Source: Thoreauomyces humboldtii
Taxonomy: Eukaryota; Chytridiomycota; Chytridiomycetes; Spizellomycetales; Powellomycetaceae
Length of the DNA: 47,885 nucleotides
Reading direction: 5' to 3'
Assembly (NCBI GenBank): GCA_027596035.1
Contig: JADGJA010000079.1
Coordinates: forward strand, 1-47,885
This document shows positions 10,340 to 19,865 of this stretch, in pieces (the stretch's first letter is position 1; each line of letters starts with the position of its first letter). A model generated the notes under the pieces. It worked only from the letters and a program-made list of their open reading frames with translations, ran no database searches and was not told the DNA's origin. The position numbers and the translations under genes were made by a program.

Positions 10340-11314
10340 TCACAGAGCGTTCTGAAACCGCCAGATGTCCCTGCTGGAACTCGTCAACTCGTTCCCTTGT
10401 GCGTCGGTACCTGCCCACGCTACGAACACCTGTCGACACGCAAGAGTGGACTCGTCAGCCGCGGTAGGAAGTCAAGCAAAAGCTTTCTTTCGCGTGCTCT
10501 GGATCCCTTACGCTGATCGTGCAGTTGCCCGCCAAGGTGCACGTCGAGGTGCAGATGTTGTCCAGACAGGTGCAAGTCGACAGCGTGCACGACGTCGGGA
10601 ACCAAGCGAAACTGGATAGTATGCCTGATCGCAGAACATGCGACGAGGAGATGACCTATCAGCAAGCTAACGACGAGGAACACACGTCAAGCGAGTGCAT
10701 GTGCTGGTTTCCTACCGTTGTCGAGGGTCACGACGGCGGTTCGGGAAGTGACGGACAGATACTCCCCGTCTTCCTTGACAGCCCACTTCAGATAATCGGT
10801 AGCCTGCGTGGTGTTCGCGTACAAAAGTTCCATTCCGATCAGTGGTCCGTGCGTCGTGTCCGTCGTGTTGGTCGTCAACGTGGAGAAACCTAGGGTGAAA
10901 CGACGACCGTCGATCAGATTCATTTTTTGACTATGCACGGTCACGAGCGGAGGTACGTTGACACTTACTGTTTGGGATCGTGAGCTCAGAGTAATCGTCT
11001 ACAAGAGGATAGAAGACCCCGGTGCTCGTGTAGTTGAGCGTCCTGTCTATGACGTCGTAGGTCAGGAACTTCATGTACACGATGGACGTGTCGCCGATCG
11101 TGTAGCTGTTGGTTTCGGGCAGCCGAGCCAGGGTCTGCTGAGTTTTGCATGGTGGACTGGTGGAATTTACCACCAGTATGTTTGCGGCGCAATAGTCCAA
11201 GGTCGGGTCGTTCCAGTCAGCGGTTGGGACGGTTGCGGTCGAATAGGTATCGGGGAGGAGGGCGAGGATGCAGAGTAGTGGGGGAAGCAAAGACGGAAGC
11301 TGTGGGACGTGCAT
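10340..11314 (-). CDS. Small secreted glycoprotein with Cys-rich patch, unknown family
   Basis: Not recognised. Exons 11314-10969, 10889-10716, 10624-10512 and 10429-10340 give 240 residues; each intron has a GT-AG pair and the phases agree. The N-terminus (MHVPQLPSLLPPLLCILALL) is a clear signal peptide. The mature part has several N-glycosylation sequons (NST, NYT, NTT, NTTQ, NCT). Near residue 190 lies a compact cysteine patch, SCTLSTCTCLDNICTSTC, followed by a segment beginning VFVAWAGTDAQGNEL and a short end, RDIWRFQNAL. No membrane anchor or GPI signal is evident, so it is probably secreted or wall-associated. It converges on SSADH and diverges from the ITFG1-family gene across about 340 bp. 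The three introns were placed by eye without family guidance, so the last two exons are the least sure. Confidence 0.7.
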
Positions 11315-11650
11315 GGTACTTTTCTCTCTCTCCGAAGCAGGCAGCGGCGGCAGTAAGATAAAGCTTGACGATGAATGCAGAGACGGAAATCAGCAGCCTA
11401 GTAAAGAGCTCCCAGAGAGAGCGACAACACCAGAAGCTGTATGGCGAAGAGCATCCGGGACGAGTAAAAGATGCAAGCGCGGGACAGAGCTGGAGGGATC
11501 TGAAGGCGGATGAGTCAGCAGCCAGTTCGACAGCTGTACCGAACCAAAGTGCTGATGCTGCGGCAGGTCCCTGTGCGGGTGGTCATCTTGGCCTCGCTTG
11601 ACAAACATCTGCTCTACGGTCAGAAAACACGACAAAGAAAAGGAACTGCG
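11315..11650. other. Divergent intergenic region, secreted protein / ITFG1
   Basis: About 340 bp between the starts of two outward-facing genes for secretory-pathway proteins; a shared promoter is likely. No long meaningful frame or RNA is visible. Confidence 0.5.
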
Positions 11651-14515
11651 ATGAGACCATCATCGAGGACCAGGAGTGCGTGTTTGGCAACGGTATTAGT
11701 TGCAAACGCTGGAACTGCTCAGGCGAAAGCTCCAAAGTTCTCGTCGTCGGGATTATTCGACGTAGACGTGGGCCTCGGGGACGTGGACGGCGTGGTCGCC
11801 GCGTTTGGCGACGTTAACGGCGACAAATTGTGAGAAGGATGAGAGGGCGATGAGAGAGGAGCATACCCTCCGGGGCTCAAGCGAGATCTCACTCTCTTCC
11901 GTTTGAAATCTCTCTAGCACCGACGTGTTCATTCTCAATACGGCCCAGACCTCCGTCGTTGTGTATGAGTGGCGCCACGGTACGCGGAATGCGATGGGAT
12001 TTGGCTTTGCTTCAGCCCTTGCCTCGATGCCTTGCAGGTCCATAGGATATGCTTGCCGTTGCTGACTGCCTGCAGATAGCTTCCGATTCCAGGAGCTGCC
12101 AGGAACAGCGCTCGCGTTTGATCCATCAAATTCCGCTGGTGTCGTGATTTCCAACGTTGTGCCTGGCGACTACAATTATGACGGAAAGCTCGATGTGCTC
12201 TTGATGGGCCAAAAGGGAGGAGCCTCGGGAGACGTCAGCATGAGAGTGTTTTACGGGGATGGGAAAGGCAGCTTTAGTACGCGTGGCTGCTTCAGCAGGA
12301 AATCCCAAAATGGATGCGAACTGACGGCCATATGATAGATGCTACTGGGTTTTTGGAGCTTGATGCCTCAACGGCTGCCCAGCCGTTTGCTGTGGACTTC
12401 CTGGGGAAAATGCAGCCAGAATTCCTCGGATATCCTTCGGGGCACGAAGGCCAGCTGTCCCTATGGTCCCCAACGGCTGGCCATACAGCGTGAGAATAAC
12501 GTACCAATCTTATTCCGCGACACCCTTAACTGATTCTGGATCAACAGGACCCCTGTGACCCTCAACTCCACAACAGCTGCCTGCACAATAGCACATCCAC
12601 ATTCGAACGCGTTCTTGGATTTCGATGGCGACTGCCTGGCAGGTGTGTCATATGTATTTACGAATCCGTCTCCCCGTTTGTGCTCCTTACAGCGTTGTCG
12701 GGTCCAGATATATTCTTGACTTGCAATTCAGATCCTACGAGCTTTCAGATATGGCTTAACTCCGATGCTGCTGGGTTCGTTTTTTCAAAAGAGTACACGC
12801 TCCCGGCCGGAGCAGGGCAAGTTTCTTTCGGTGACATGGGTGCGTCGTCGAAAGTTTTGGCATCGCACCGGATAATTGCTCATGGAGACCATATCAGATG
12901 GCGATGGGACCATGGACGCAGTCTTTCCATCTTGCGATAGCTTTGATTGCTACGTACACGTTCTGTACAATTCGCAGATCCCACTCTGTTCGACCGAGGA
13001 ATCCAGTGGATGCCGAGATCCACACAACCTATGCACTGCAGACAGCTCGTTCTCTTTTGATACAGACGAAACACATAGCGTATGTCTTTGTGTATACTTT
13101 TCCTGAGTTGCGCAGCTGAACAACTCGATCTGTAGGGTCATGTCAAAATTTCTATGAAAGCGATAACCGGTTCTACAGGAAAAGTCCTGCTTTCCGGCAC
13201 CAAGCTCAAGAACGCTCCACCAATACCCATTCGGATCGGAGATTTTAATAACGACGGCTTCCCAGACCTACTCGTTACAACGGCATCGGGAGTCAGGCTT
13301 CTACATTCTGTGCCGTGTACAACCAGTGCATGTACACGTGTGGCATCTGATGCTGGAAGAAGGTCGTTTGAGCTGGTAACAGCGGGAGCGGAGGCCCTCG
13401 GAATTGGGGAAGATAACCTCGTTGCCACTTTCATGGACCTGGATGAAGACGTAAGCATATGCTAGAAAGTGAAAACTTCCAGGGTCATCCACTGACGAGT
13501 TGTCTCAGGGAACTCTCGACATTTTAATCTCAAAACTCTATCAAGGCGCTTACCGCACCCGTGCTGTGTTCAATAACTACTACAACGACGCGTTCTTCCT
13601 CAAAGCATTGGGTAACCTCTTTTAAGGCGCTTCTCCGAGATCCTTTCGTTGATCGCAGTTGCTTTTAGTATCGAATGGAGTCTGCCCAGCATGGTGTCCC
13701 ACTGGAGACAGGTTTCCCTCGCCAAAGGTAGGCTCGTAGCTGGCGTCCTTCTGCATCTTCCCGGAGACTTGTGGCTCAGTATTTCATATGCAGCCATACG
13801 GCGTAAACTACGTCGGCGCAAGCTTCAAGTATACGGTGCTGGACACCGCGGGCAAGCGGCGGGCGACACAGGGTAAGCTCGCCTCAGGGTAGTTTCACTA
13901 CTGGTTACTCAAGTACATGTCATATCGAACAGCTGCCCAACTTCCACAATCCACGTACTTCTCGTTGCAAACTCCGTACGCTTTATTCGGCCTCGGTAGA
14001 ACGAACAACTACATAGAAGATCTGTTCGTTGGAGTTACACGACGAAAAGAAAAGGTCAGTTCTGACTCCAAACGCCACCTTGCGTTTGCATCACTGCTAT
14101 GCTAAATCATATGTTTGCACCGCAGATCTCCCACGTGGCGGCGTATCAGGGTGTAATCCCAAACTCACAGCTCGTGGTGATACCATACGAATCGGATGCC
14201 GCAGCAGATACTACAAGGTGAGTCCAAGTTACAATATGGACTTTTCTATTCCTTAATTCGGCGCTTATGCTTCTTTTTGGTAGTTGGACCTTGGAACTCT
14301 ACATAAATCCCTCCTCCGCATCGAAGTCCGTCATGCTCGTCCTACTCACTTCGCTCGTGGTTTTATCGTCGGTGGTAGCTGCTCTCCATTGGACAGAGAA
14401 GGTATGCCCTCGCAACTCATCGTTTCGTCCGATTGCTCATCTCTGTCCTACTTAGCGCGAGGACGAACGAGAACGGCGAAAAGCGCTGCACGCTATCAAC
14501 TTCGATGCTCTATGA
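11651..14515 (+). CDS. ITFG1: FG-GAP repeat type I membrane protein, ITFG1/TIP (Linkin) family
   Basis: Homologue of animal T-cell immunomodulatory protein / Linkin, a cell-surface protein with an integrin-alpha-like beta-propeller. Fifteen exons: 11651-11829, 11918-11979, 12076-12276, 12339-12489, 12548-12642, 12708-12839, 12898-13079, 13136-13450, 13509-13611, 13669-13727, 13794-13872, 13933-14054, 14126-14217, 14284-14401 and 14456-14515, giving 649 residues (animal TIP about 610). A signal peptide is followed by FG-GAP/calcium-loop units: FGDVNGDK, GDYNYDGKLDVLLMG, FLDFDGDCLADIFLTC, FGDMDGDGTMDAVFPSC, IGDFNNDGFPDLL and DLDEDGTLDILIS. The family core PYGVNYVGASFKYTVLD and ALFGLGRTNNYIEDLFVG is intact. 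One membrane span (SVMLVLLTSLVVLSSVVAAL) precedes the hallmark cytosolic tail REDERERRKALHAINFDAL. All 14 joints keep phase and restore family sequence, so the gene looks functional. Introns are 56-96 nt. Its role in fungi is unknown. Confidence 0.95.
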
Positions 14516-15826
14516 TCCTGGCGACCTCTATTTACCAGCGCAAGTCAAAAACATACTCCAAGATCCTCCCAGGTCCGAGGATTGAGAGTTTTCACGACGT
14601 TCGACCGTTTCGGGCTAACGAAATCAAGGAAAAGGTCGAAGATCCGAGCGAGCTCTACCCTTGTAATCGAAGGATGGACGTGGGAAGCGAGCGTACGCCT
14701 TTCTATCTTCGTCCCGACCACGGCGTACATATGCAGTCCGGAGGGACAGTTCTCCTTTTAGGCTTCCTTTTCTTCGAGTGGTGGTACCAGTCCTTTCAAA
14801 ATGCGATAGTACACCACGGTAGAGTCCGTGGACATGATTCCCAATACCATGCTATACGAACATATTTAGCGTTGCAGGGCGTAGCCACTACGAGCAGCAG
14901 CATCTCACCTCTCAGCTTCTGGTGCGAGCTCGTGCAGCCCTTCGAAAACATCCCGCAAACTATCGACGAGCGGAGCTTGAGGTTCTGAACCAGCCACTCT
15001 GGGTCACCACTGCTACTTTACCCAGCCAGGCTCCAAGTCTCCCGTTCTGACATCGGAACGATGACCTCAGTCTGAGCCTGTTCCCAACGAAAAGCCGTCC
15101 GTCAGGATAGAGATCAGGGAGTATCGGTCGATCTTGCTCGCAACTTACCTCTGAGGTCATCCTCGCTCGCAAAACCACTTTCTCAAGTTTGACCACGTAA
15201 TGGGCGGTCACCTGCGCCCATTCCTTTGCTGAACGCATCCATTAGACATCAAGTCGCAGGACACTAGCAATCGTATTGAGGTGTACCGAGCAGAAGGTCA
15301 AGATAAACTTGGAAAGAAAGCCATCGTAGCTTCTCGGGTGAGGTTGGACATTGGCTCACGAACCGAGCGAACTGCAAAGACGATAACCATCAACGCGTCG
15401 CGGACAAGCGGTTTTGGGCCCAGGACAAGCGGGCATAGCCAGCTAGGTGACTTACCAGCGGATGAGTGTCCATGTCGGCACGCGGACCGTCAACGGTGCC
15501 ATAGGGATTTGACCTTGGGAAGAATCGCGGAGTTCTATAACGCTCGAAAAAGCGAAATTAACTGCTGACTTCTGTTCTATGACACCAGCCATGCAAGACT
15601 ACGATGTTGATGTATCCATGGTGAATCTATATGACGCATGAATACGATTGCATAAAAGGTGCATAGCGAAGAAGATATTTTGCAAGCTCGTGCCCGAGCG
15701 TGACCATGTTACGACATCTATACAACAAGGCCATGTTTCTCACTGCTGGCCGCCGTGTAAACTCCTCGAGCGCTCCATGATCCCGGGTGTGCCATGATCC
15801 CCCCTCCAATCCCATGAATGATGCTT
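14516..15826. other. Gene-empty 1.3 kb between convergent genes
   Basis: Convergent gap between the ITFG1-family gene (+) and pterin dehydratase (-), far larger than the other convergent gaps here (76-172 bp). Frames such as plus 15281-15568 and minus 15238-14960 are short and resemble no family. Some plus-strand pieces look protein-like but are broken by stops, so a decayed gene is possible. No terminal repeats or RNA gene were seen. Confidence 0.4.
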
Positions 15827-16423
15827 CTAAACAACGCTGACAGGCTCCTCCCTTCCGAGCTGACTCTCGATGAGCCTGGCCAGCTCCATGTCCCTCGCGC
15901 TCAACCCGTTGCATTCGTGGGTGGACAGGGTAATGTCCACCTTGTCGTAGACGTTGAACCACTCTGGATGATGATCCATCTTCTCCGCGTGCATCGCGAC
16001 CCTCGTCATGAAGCCGAAAGCCTGATTGAAATCCTCGAATCGGAAGGATTTTTGGATCATGTCGCGCTTCCCGTCGTTCACGAAGCGCCAGCCCGAGAGG
16101 TTGGCGAGGTGACGTCTGCGCTCGGATTCTGGAAGGGCGGTGGTGGGGAGAAGAGGCTTTTGACCGCTGCTGGCGCTTGCGACGCTCGCGGTGGTTCGAA
16201 GGGACATTGGGCGGACTATGGTGGGCGAAGTCGCGGTAGCGCGAACGAGAAGGCGTGGGAGGGTCGAGGCAGCAGAGGGACTGGCAAAGGCTATCGTGCG
16301 GTTAAAAGCGCTGGAGCAGACGGTGCGAGGGAGCATTTGAAAGCAGCAACGAAGGAACCTCGGAGACGATTCGCGTAGAGTGACCGTACTGAGAACTGCT
16401 GCACAAGCAGATGAGCTTTTCAT
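15827..16423 (-). CDS. Pterin-4a-carbinolamine dehydratase, probably mitochondrial
   Basis: Single-exon gene of 198 residues; the enzyme dehydrates 4a-hydroxytetrahydrobiopterin to quinonoid dihydropterin. The C-terminal 100 residues carry the family core: [20 protein letters not shown], then [40 protein letters not shown] and [10 protein letters not shown]. The catalytic HHPxW...Y...V...TH constellation is intact. The extra 95 N-terminal residues are rich in Ser, Arg and Ala with almost no acidic residues, pointing to mitochondrial import. A second in-frame ATG at 16336 would shorten it to 169 residues with a more compact presequence; either start is possible. Fungi often lack aromatic amino-acid hydroxylases, so its substrate here may differ from the animal case (inference). 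It diverges from PRP38 across about 140 bp. Confidence 0.9.
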   Translation of the reverse strand: MKSSSACAAVLSTVTLRESSPRFLRCCFQMLPRTVCSSAFNRTIAFASPSAASTLPRLLVRATATSPTIVRPMSLRTTASVASASSGQKPLLPTTALPESERRRHLANLSGWRFVNDGKRDMIQKSFRFEDFNQAFGFMTRVAMHAEKMDHHPEWFNVYDKVDITLSTHECNGLSARDMELARLIESQLGREEPVSVV

Positions 16424-16562
16424 GAAAGGATGCCAGAGCTCGGCTTTTCTCGACTCCTCGCACTCCACTTCAACGCACTCAATTCCGTTGACCTTCCAGC
16501 AGAAACAATCCTAGTACAAAGCACTGAAAACATACAGCGTTGAGACTCTGAAGCGTTCGCCC

Positions 16563-17996
16563 ATGGCCAACCGAACCGATACCGGGGCGAAGAACATCCA
16601 TGGACAAAATCCTCAGTTTCTCGTAGAGAAGATCATTCGGACGCGGATCTACGATTCCCTATACTGGAAGGAATCGTGCTTTGCTCTGACCGCAGAGACT
16701 ATCATCGACAAAGCCGTGGCGCTTCCGTGCATCGGTGGGCAATATGGTAACCAAAAACCAACAGAGTTCCTCTGCCTGGCTTTGAAAATGCTTCAACTAC
16801 AGCCGGAGAAGGACATCCTGCGGTTGTACATTCAGAACGAGGACTATAAGTATGATCTAAAAACATCAAGCTTCACCGTTTTATGGCGGGAATGCTGATG
16901 GTATGCTCGTCAGATATCTTCGCGCCCTGGGTGCCTTTTATCTACGTCTTACTGGAAGTGCGTTGGAGATTTATCAATACCTCGAGCCACTGCTATTGGA
17001 CTTCCGAAAGCTACGGCGCCGGAATATCAGTATGTTCTTCTCTGGCGATGAGGTCCACTGATGAATCTGCTAACTCCAGGCTCTCGCTCAGATGGCGAAT
17101 TCGAACTTACTTTCATGGATCAATTTGTGGACGACCTCTTGCGGTCAGATCGAGTGTGCGATACCATCTTGCCCCGTATCACAAAACGACACATCCTGGA
17201 GGAGAACGGGGATTTGGAACCGCGAGTCAGCCCGCTCGAGGAAGACCTGGAGGAGGAGGAAATCATTGAAGATGATGCAAGTGAGGGGGCTAGCTCTTCG
17301 GACGGGAAGCCAAAGCCGCCCGCATCTGCGGAGAAAGATCGCCTGGAGCGATCTGAGTTTTCTACGGCCGAACCTGGACCTGACCGCCATCGCAGTCGCC
17401 AACGAAGCTCCAGTCGCAAACGTCACCCTCGATCCTCGGCCAGCCGCGACGAGCGGCTAGATCGAAGACGTAGACGCTCCCGGTCGCGGACGCGTTCCCG
17501 CTCTCCCCAGCGCTCATCCTATCGCGAGCGGAGAAGCCGATCGCGATCTTACTCACGCAATCGTCATTCCTCACGTCGCATAGACGATCGAGATCGAGAT
17601 CGTCACAGACGCTCGTCCTCTCGTCAACGTAGTCCCGAACGCTCGAGTCGTGGCAGTAGACGGACTCATCGAAGCCGAAGTCGGAGTCGCAGTAGAGACG
17701 AGTACGAGCCCCGACGACGAGACGATGCCCGCGCACGTCCATCGCGCGAACAGCGGGGCGATGACAGAGGCCAAGAGGTAGGGAAGTTGGATGATGGCGA
17801 ATCTTCCCGGAAGAAGATCGCAATCTCTTCCAAGAAAGTGGACGGTCTGTTCAAGAAGCAGGCTTCAGGAAAGAAGGCGACCTCTTACAAGCCTCCCGCT
17901 GAACGTGCGGAGGGAGGAGCTGGCGCTGACTCGATGAGCATCGAAGAGACTAACAAGATGAGAGCGGAGCTCGGGCTGAAGCCCCTAAAGGCGTGA
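16563..17996 (+). CDS. PRP38: Pre-mRNA splicing factor PRP38 with RS-rich tail
   Basis: Component of the U4/U6.U5 tri-snRNP needed for spliceosome activation. Exons 16563-16849, 16914-17029 and 17080-17996 give 439 residues. Residues 1-190 are the PRP38 domain: MANRTDTGAKNIHGQNPQFL, KIIRTRIYDSLYWKESCFAL, CIGGQYGNQKPTEFLCL, KYLRALGAFYLRLTG and YQYLEPLLLDFRKLR. The second intron is only 50 nt and holds a perfect TGCTAAC branch point just before its acceptor. After an acidic stretch (EEDLEEEEIIEDD) the C-terminal half is an Arg/Ser-rich domain with many SR, RS and RD dipeptides. This resembles animal PRPF38A/B rather than budding-yeast Prp38, which lacks such a tail. The tail ends with the conserved-looking NKMRAELGLKPLKA, as in many SR-related splicing proteins. 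Confidence 0.95.
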
Positions 17997-18146
17997 TCTT
18001 CTCTTCAGCACCAGAATCAAATCGTACTCAGCGTGTCAACCCCCATTGCGGATGCATGCAGCTACCCATCTCGGCACATTAGGCATTTCAAATCAAATGG
18101 TTCGATCGTGTTCGCCTGGCGCACTGCGCAGCGATAGGAGCAAATA

Positions 18147-19551
18147 TTATTGAAAAGCGACGAGGGTTTTGGAGCTTTCGACCTTCCCGCCCCCGCTAGA
18201 AAATCCAGTGCCTGCAGAGCAACATGTTCAGTCAAAGTTGTGCGCCGGTCGAAAGTTGCGAGGATCACTTACCCTCTCCCTGGAACGCTATGATATCCTT
18301 GTCCTTACACTTGATGTCACAGATATGGCACTTGTGGGTTGGCCGAACGAAGCGCGTACTGCAGCCCTTGCATAGCACATGGCCACAGTTTTTGAGCACC
18401 ACAATCTTTGACCCATTTGTTAACGTCTTCAAGCACGCTGGACACACACGCTGCGTGGCGTCACTCTTGTCAGTAGTAAACTTAACATCAATGAGCTTCT
18501 TTACACTGAATAGTAAGGGATATAGGTAAGCTTGGCTAGGATGTCAGTTGTTGAGCCGACGGCCAATTCGAACTTACGATACTGGATGTGGAGATTCGGT
18601 TGCGGTGCACATGGTCTCTATCTTGGGTGCTTGGATGACGACCAGCTTGGCGTCTGGAGTCAACGATGGAATCCAGAAACTGGGCAGGGCCTTCTGCTTG
18701 GCCAAACGCATCTCGGCCGTGGGTGCCTTTGCAGCTTCGGATGCCTCCTGGGCTCTTTGCCGGTTCTCCAGCACGTCGTACTGGTACACCCCCGCACCGT
18801 CGTCGGTTTCCACCAGCTTGTACACCTTCCCGTCCATCAGTCTCCGTCCCTCTCCGAGGTCCTTCGCTGCGCTCATCATGGACGGCAGGAACTGAGATTC
18901 CGTTCGCTCGAAACGGTCAACTTCGGCTTGGTTCAATGCGTCGAGCCCATGTTGTCGTTCGGCCTGGCAGAGGGTTAGCGCAAAATCAGGATCCGCAAGA
19001 GACAAGCCAAAAGATAAAAATTGCTCGACTACTTCTTACCTGTAATAGCTGCTGCTGCTCCTTGTATAAGCGCTGTTGTCGTGTGATCTCCTTCTTTTGG
19101 GCAAGAATATGTTCATACATGCACTCCTGAGATTTTCTCGAGCGAGAAGTGTTAGAGCTGGGAAGCTTTGGCAAGCTGGCGCGGCCATCGGTCGCGGGCG
19201 ACGCACCTTGCATGCCAGATGCCCTTCCCCACTAAGGAACCAAAACACGGCAGCACTTTTTTAGAGATCGGGGGCGTCGCGATGGGAATGGTCGCAGGTA
19301 GCACTTGGGACCCACCAGCATACTGGCTCGCGCGCCCGCTGCAAGCACAGAAAACAGGCATCAAAGTTTCGCATGGAGTCCCGTCCAAGCCGTTGCTTTG
19401 TCGTGCCATAGTTGAGTTGCGACTTTTCGTAGTGTGTGAAGTATGCCAACGCCGTGTTATTTTTTGAGTGTCTGCGAAAGGAAAACGGGGGTTAGCTCAC
19501 GCCCTGAGATAGCTTCGGGCGAGTGAATTGCTCCAAATGCTACCTAGACAT
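18147..19551 (-). CDS. NOSIP: NOSIP homologue, RING/U-box E3-like spliceosomal protein
   Basis: Homologue of nitric oxide synthase-interacting protein, a U-box/RING-type ubiquitin ligase family also found in spliceosomes. Seven exons, high to low: 19551-19544, 19471-19316, 19231-19207, 19126-19040, 18963-18578, 18505-18273 and 18211-18147; 319 residues (human 301). The first exon is just ATGTCTAG; splicing yields MSRHSKNNTALAYFTHYEKS, the family N-terminus. The first zinc half-site is CFLCLQRAREPVCC...GHLACKECMYEHI and the second is CPACLKTLTNGSKIVVLKNC...GHVLCKGC...CHICDIKC. Between them lies KALPSFWIPSLTPDAK, a NOSIP signature. The tail GTGFSSGGGKVESSKTLVAF is also family-typical. Exon 3 is only 25 nt. 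All joints keep phase. It shares a 314-bp divergent promoter region with the Zn2Cys6 gene. Confidence 0.95.
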
Positions 19552-19865
19552 GTTGACGAATGTGTTGCTCGTTTGTAAATTTGTGCTTTGCCGATGGGCA
19601 AGTTGGCCATGGGCCCAGGGGGCAGCGAATGGGGGGAAATCCCGGTTCTTCATCTACCAGGATCCAGGGCCTCGGTACGTCCTCCGCGCACAGCCACACA
19701 CCACCCCCGTCACCCATCGCTCCTCACATCAAGGGCACCTCCTCAGCATTGCCAAGTCGCCACACGTGGAACCTCACGACGGATTAATATCCGAACAGCA
19801 TATCTGGGATTCAAACTCACCCCTAGCACAACGTGTACCCCCCGCTTGAAGCCTCTTCCTCGTGC
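19552..19865. promoter_or_regulatory. Bidirectional promoter region NOSIP / Zn2Cys6 factor
   Basis: 314 bp between two outward-facing start codons, so both promoters must overlap or lie back to back. No TATA-like element stands out. C-rich stretches occur at about 19680-19720 on the plus strand. Confidence 0.5.

Noticed and set aside
14284..14988. 234-codon plus-strand frame starting inside the ITFG1-family gene
   Set aside because: Wrong frame relative to the spliced exons 14 and 15; the tail beyond 14515 matches nothing.
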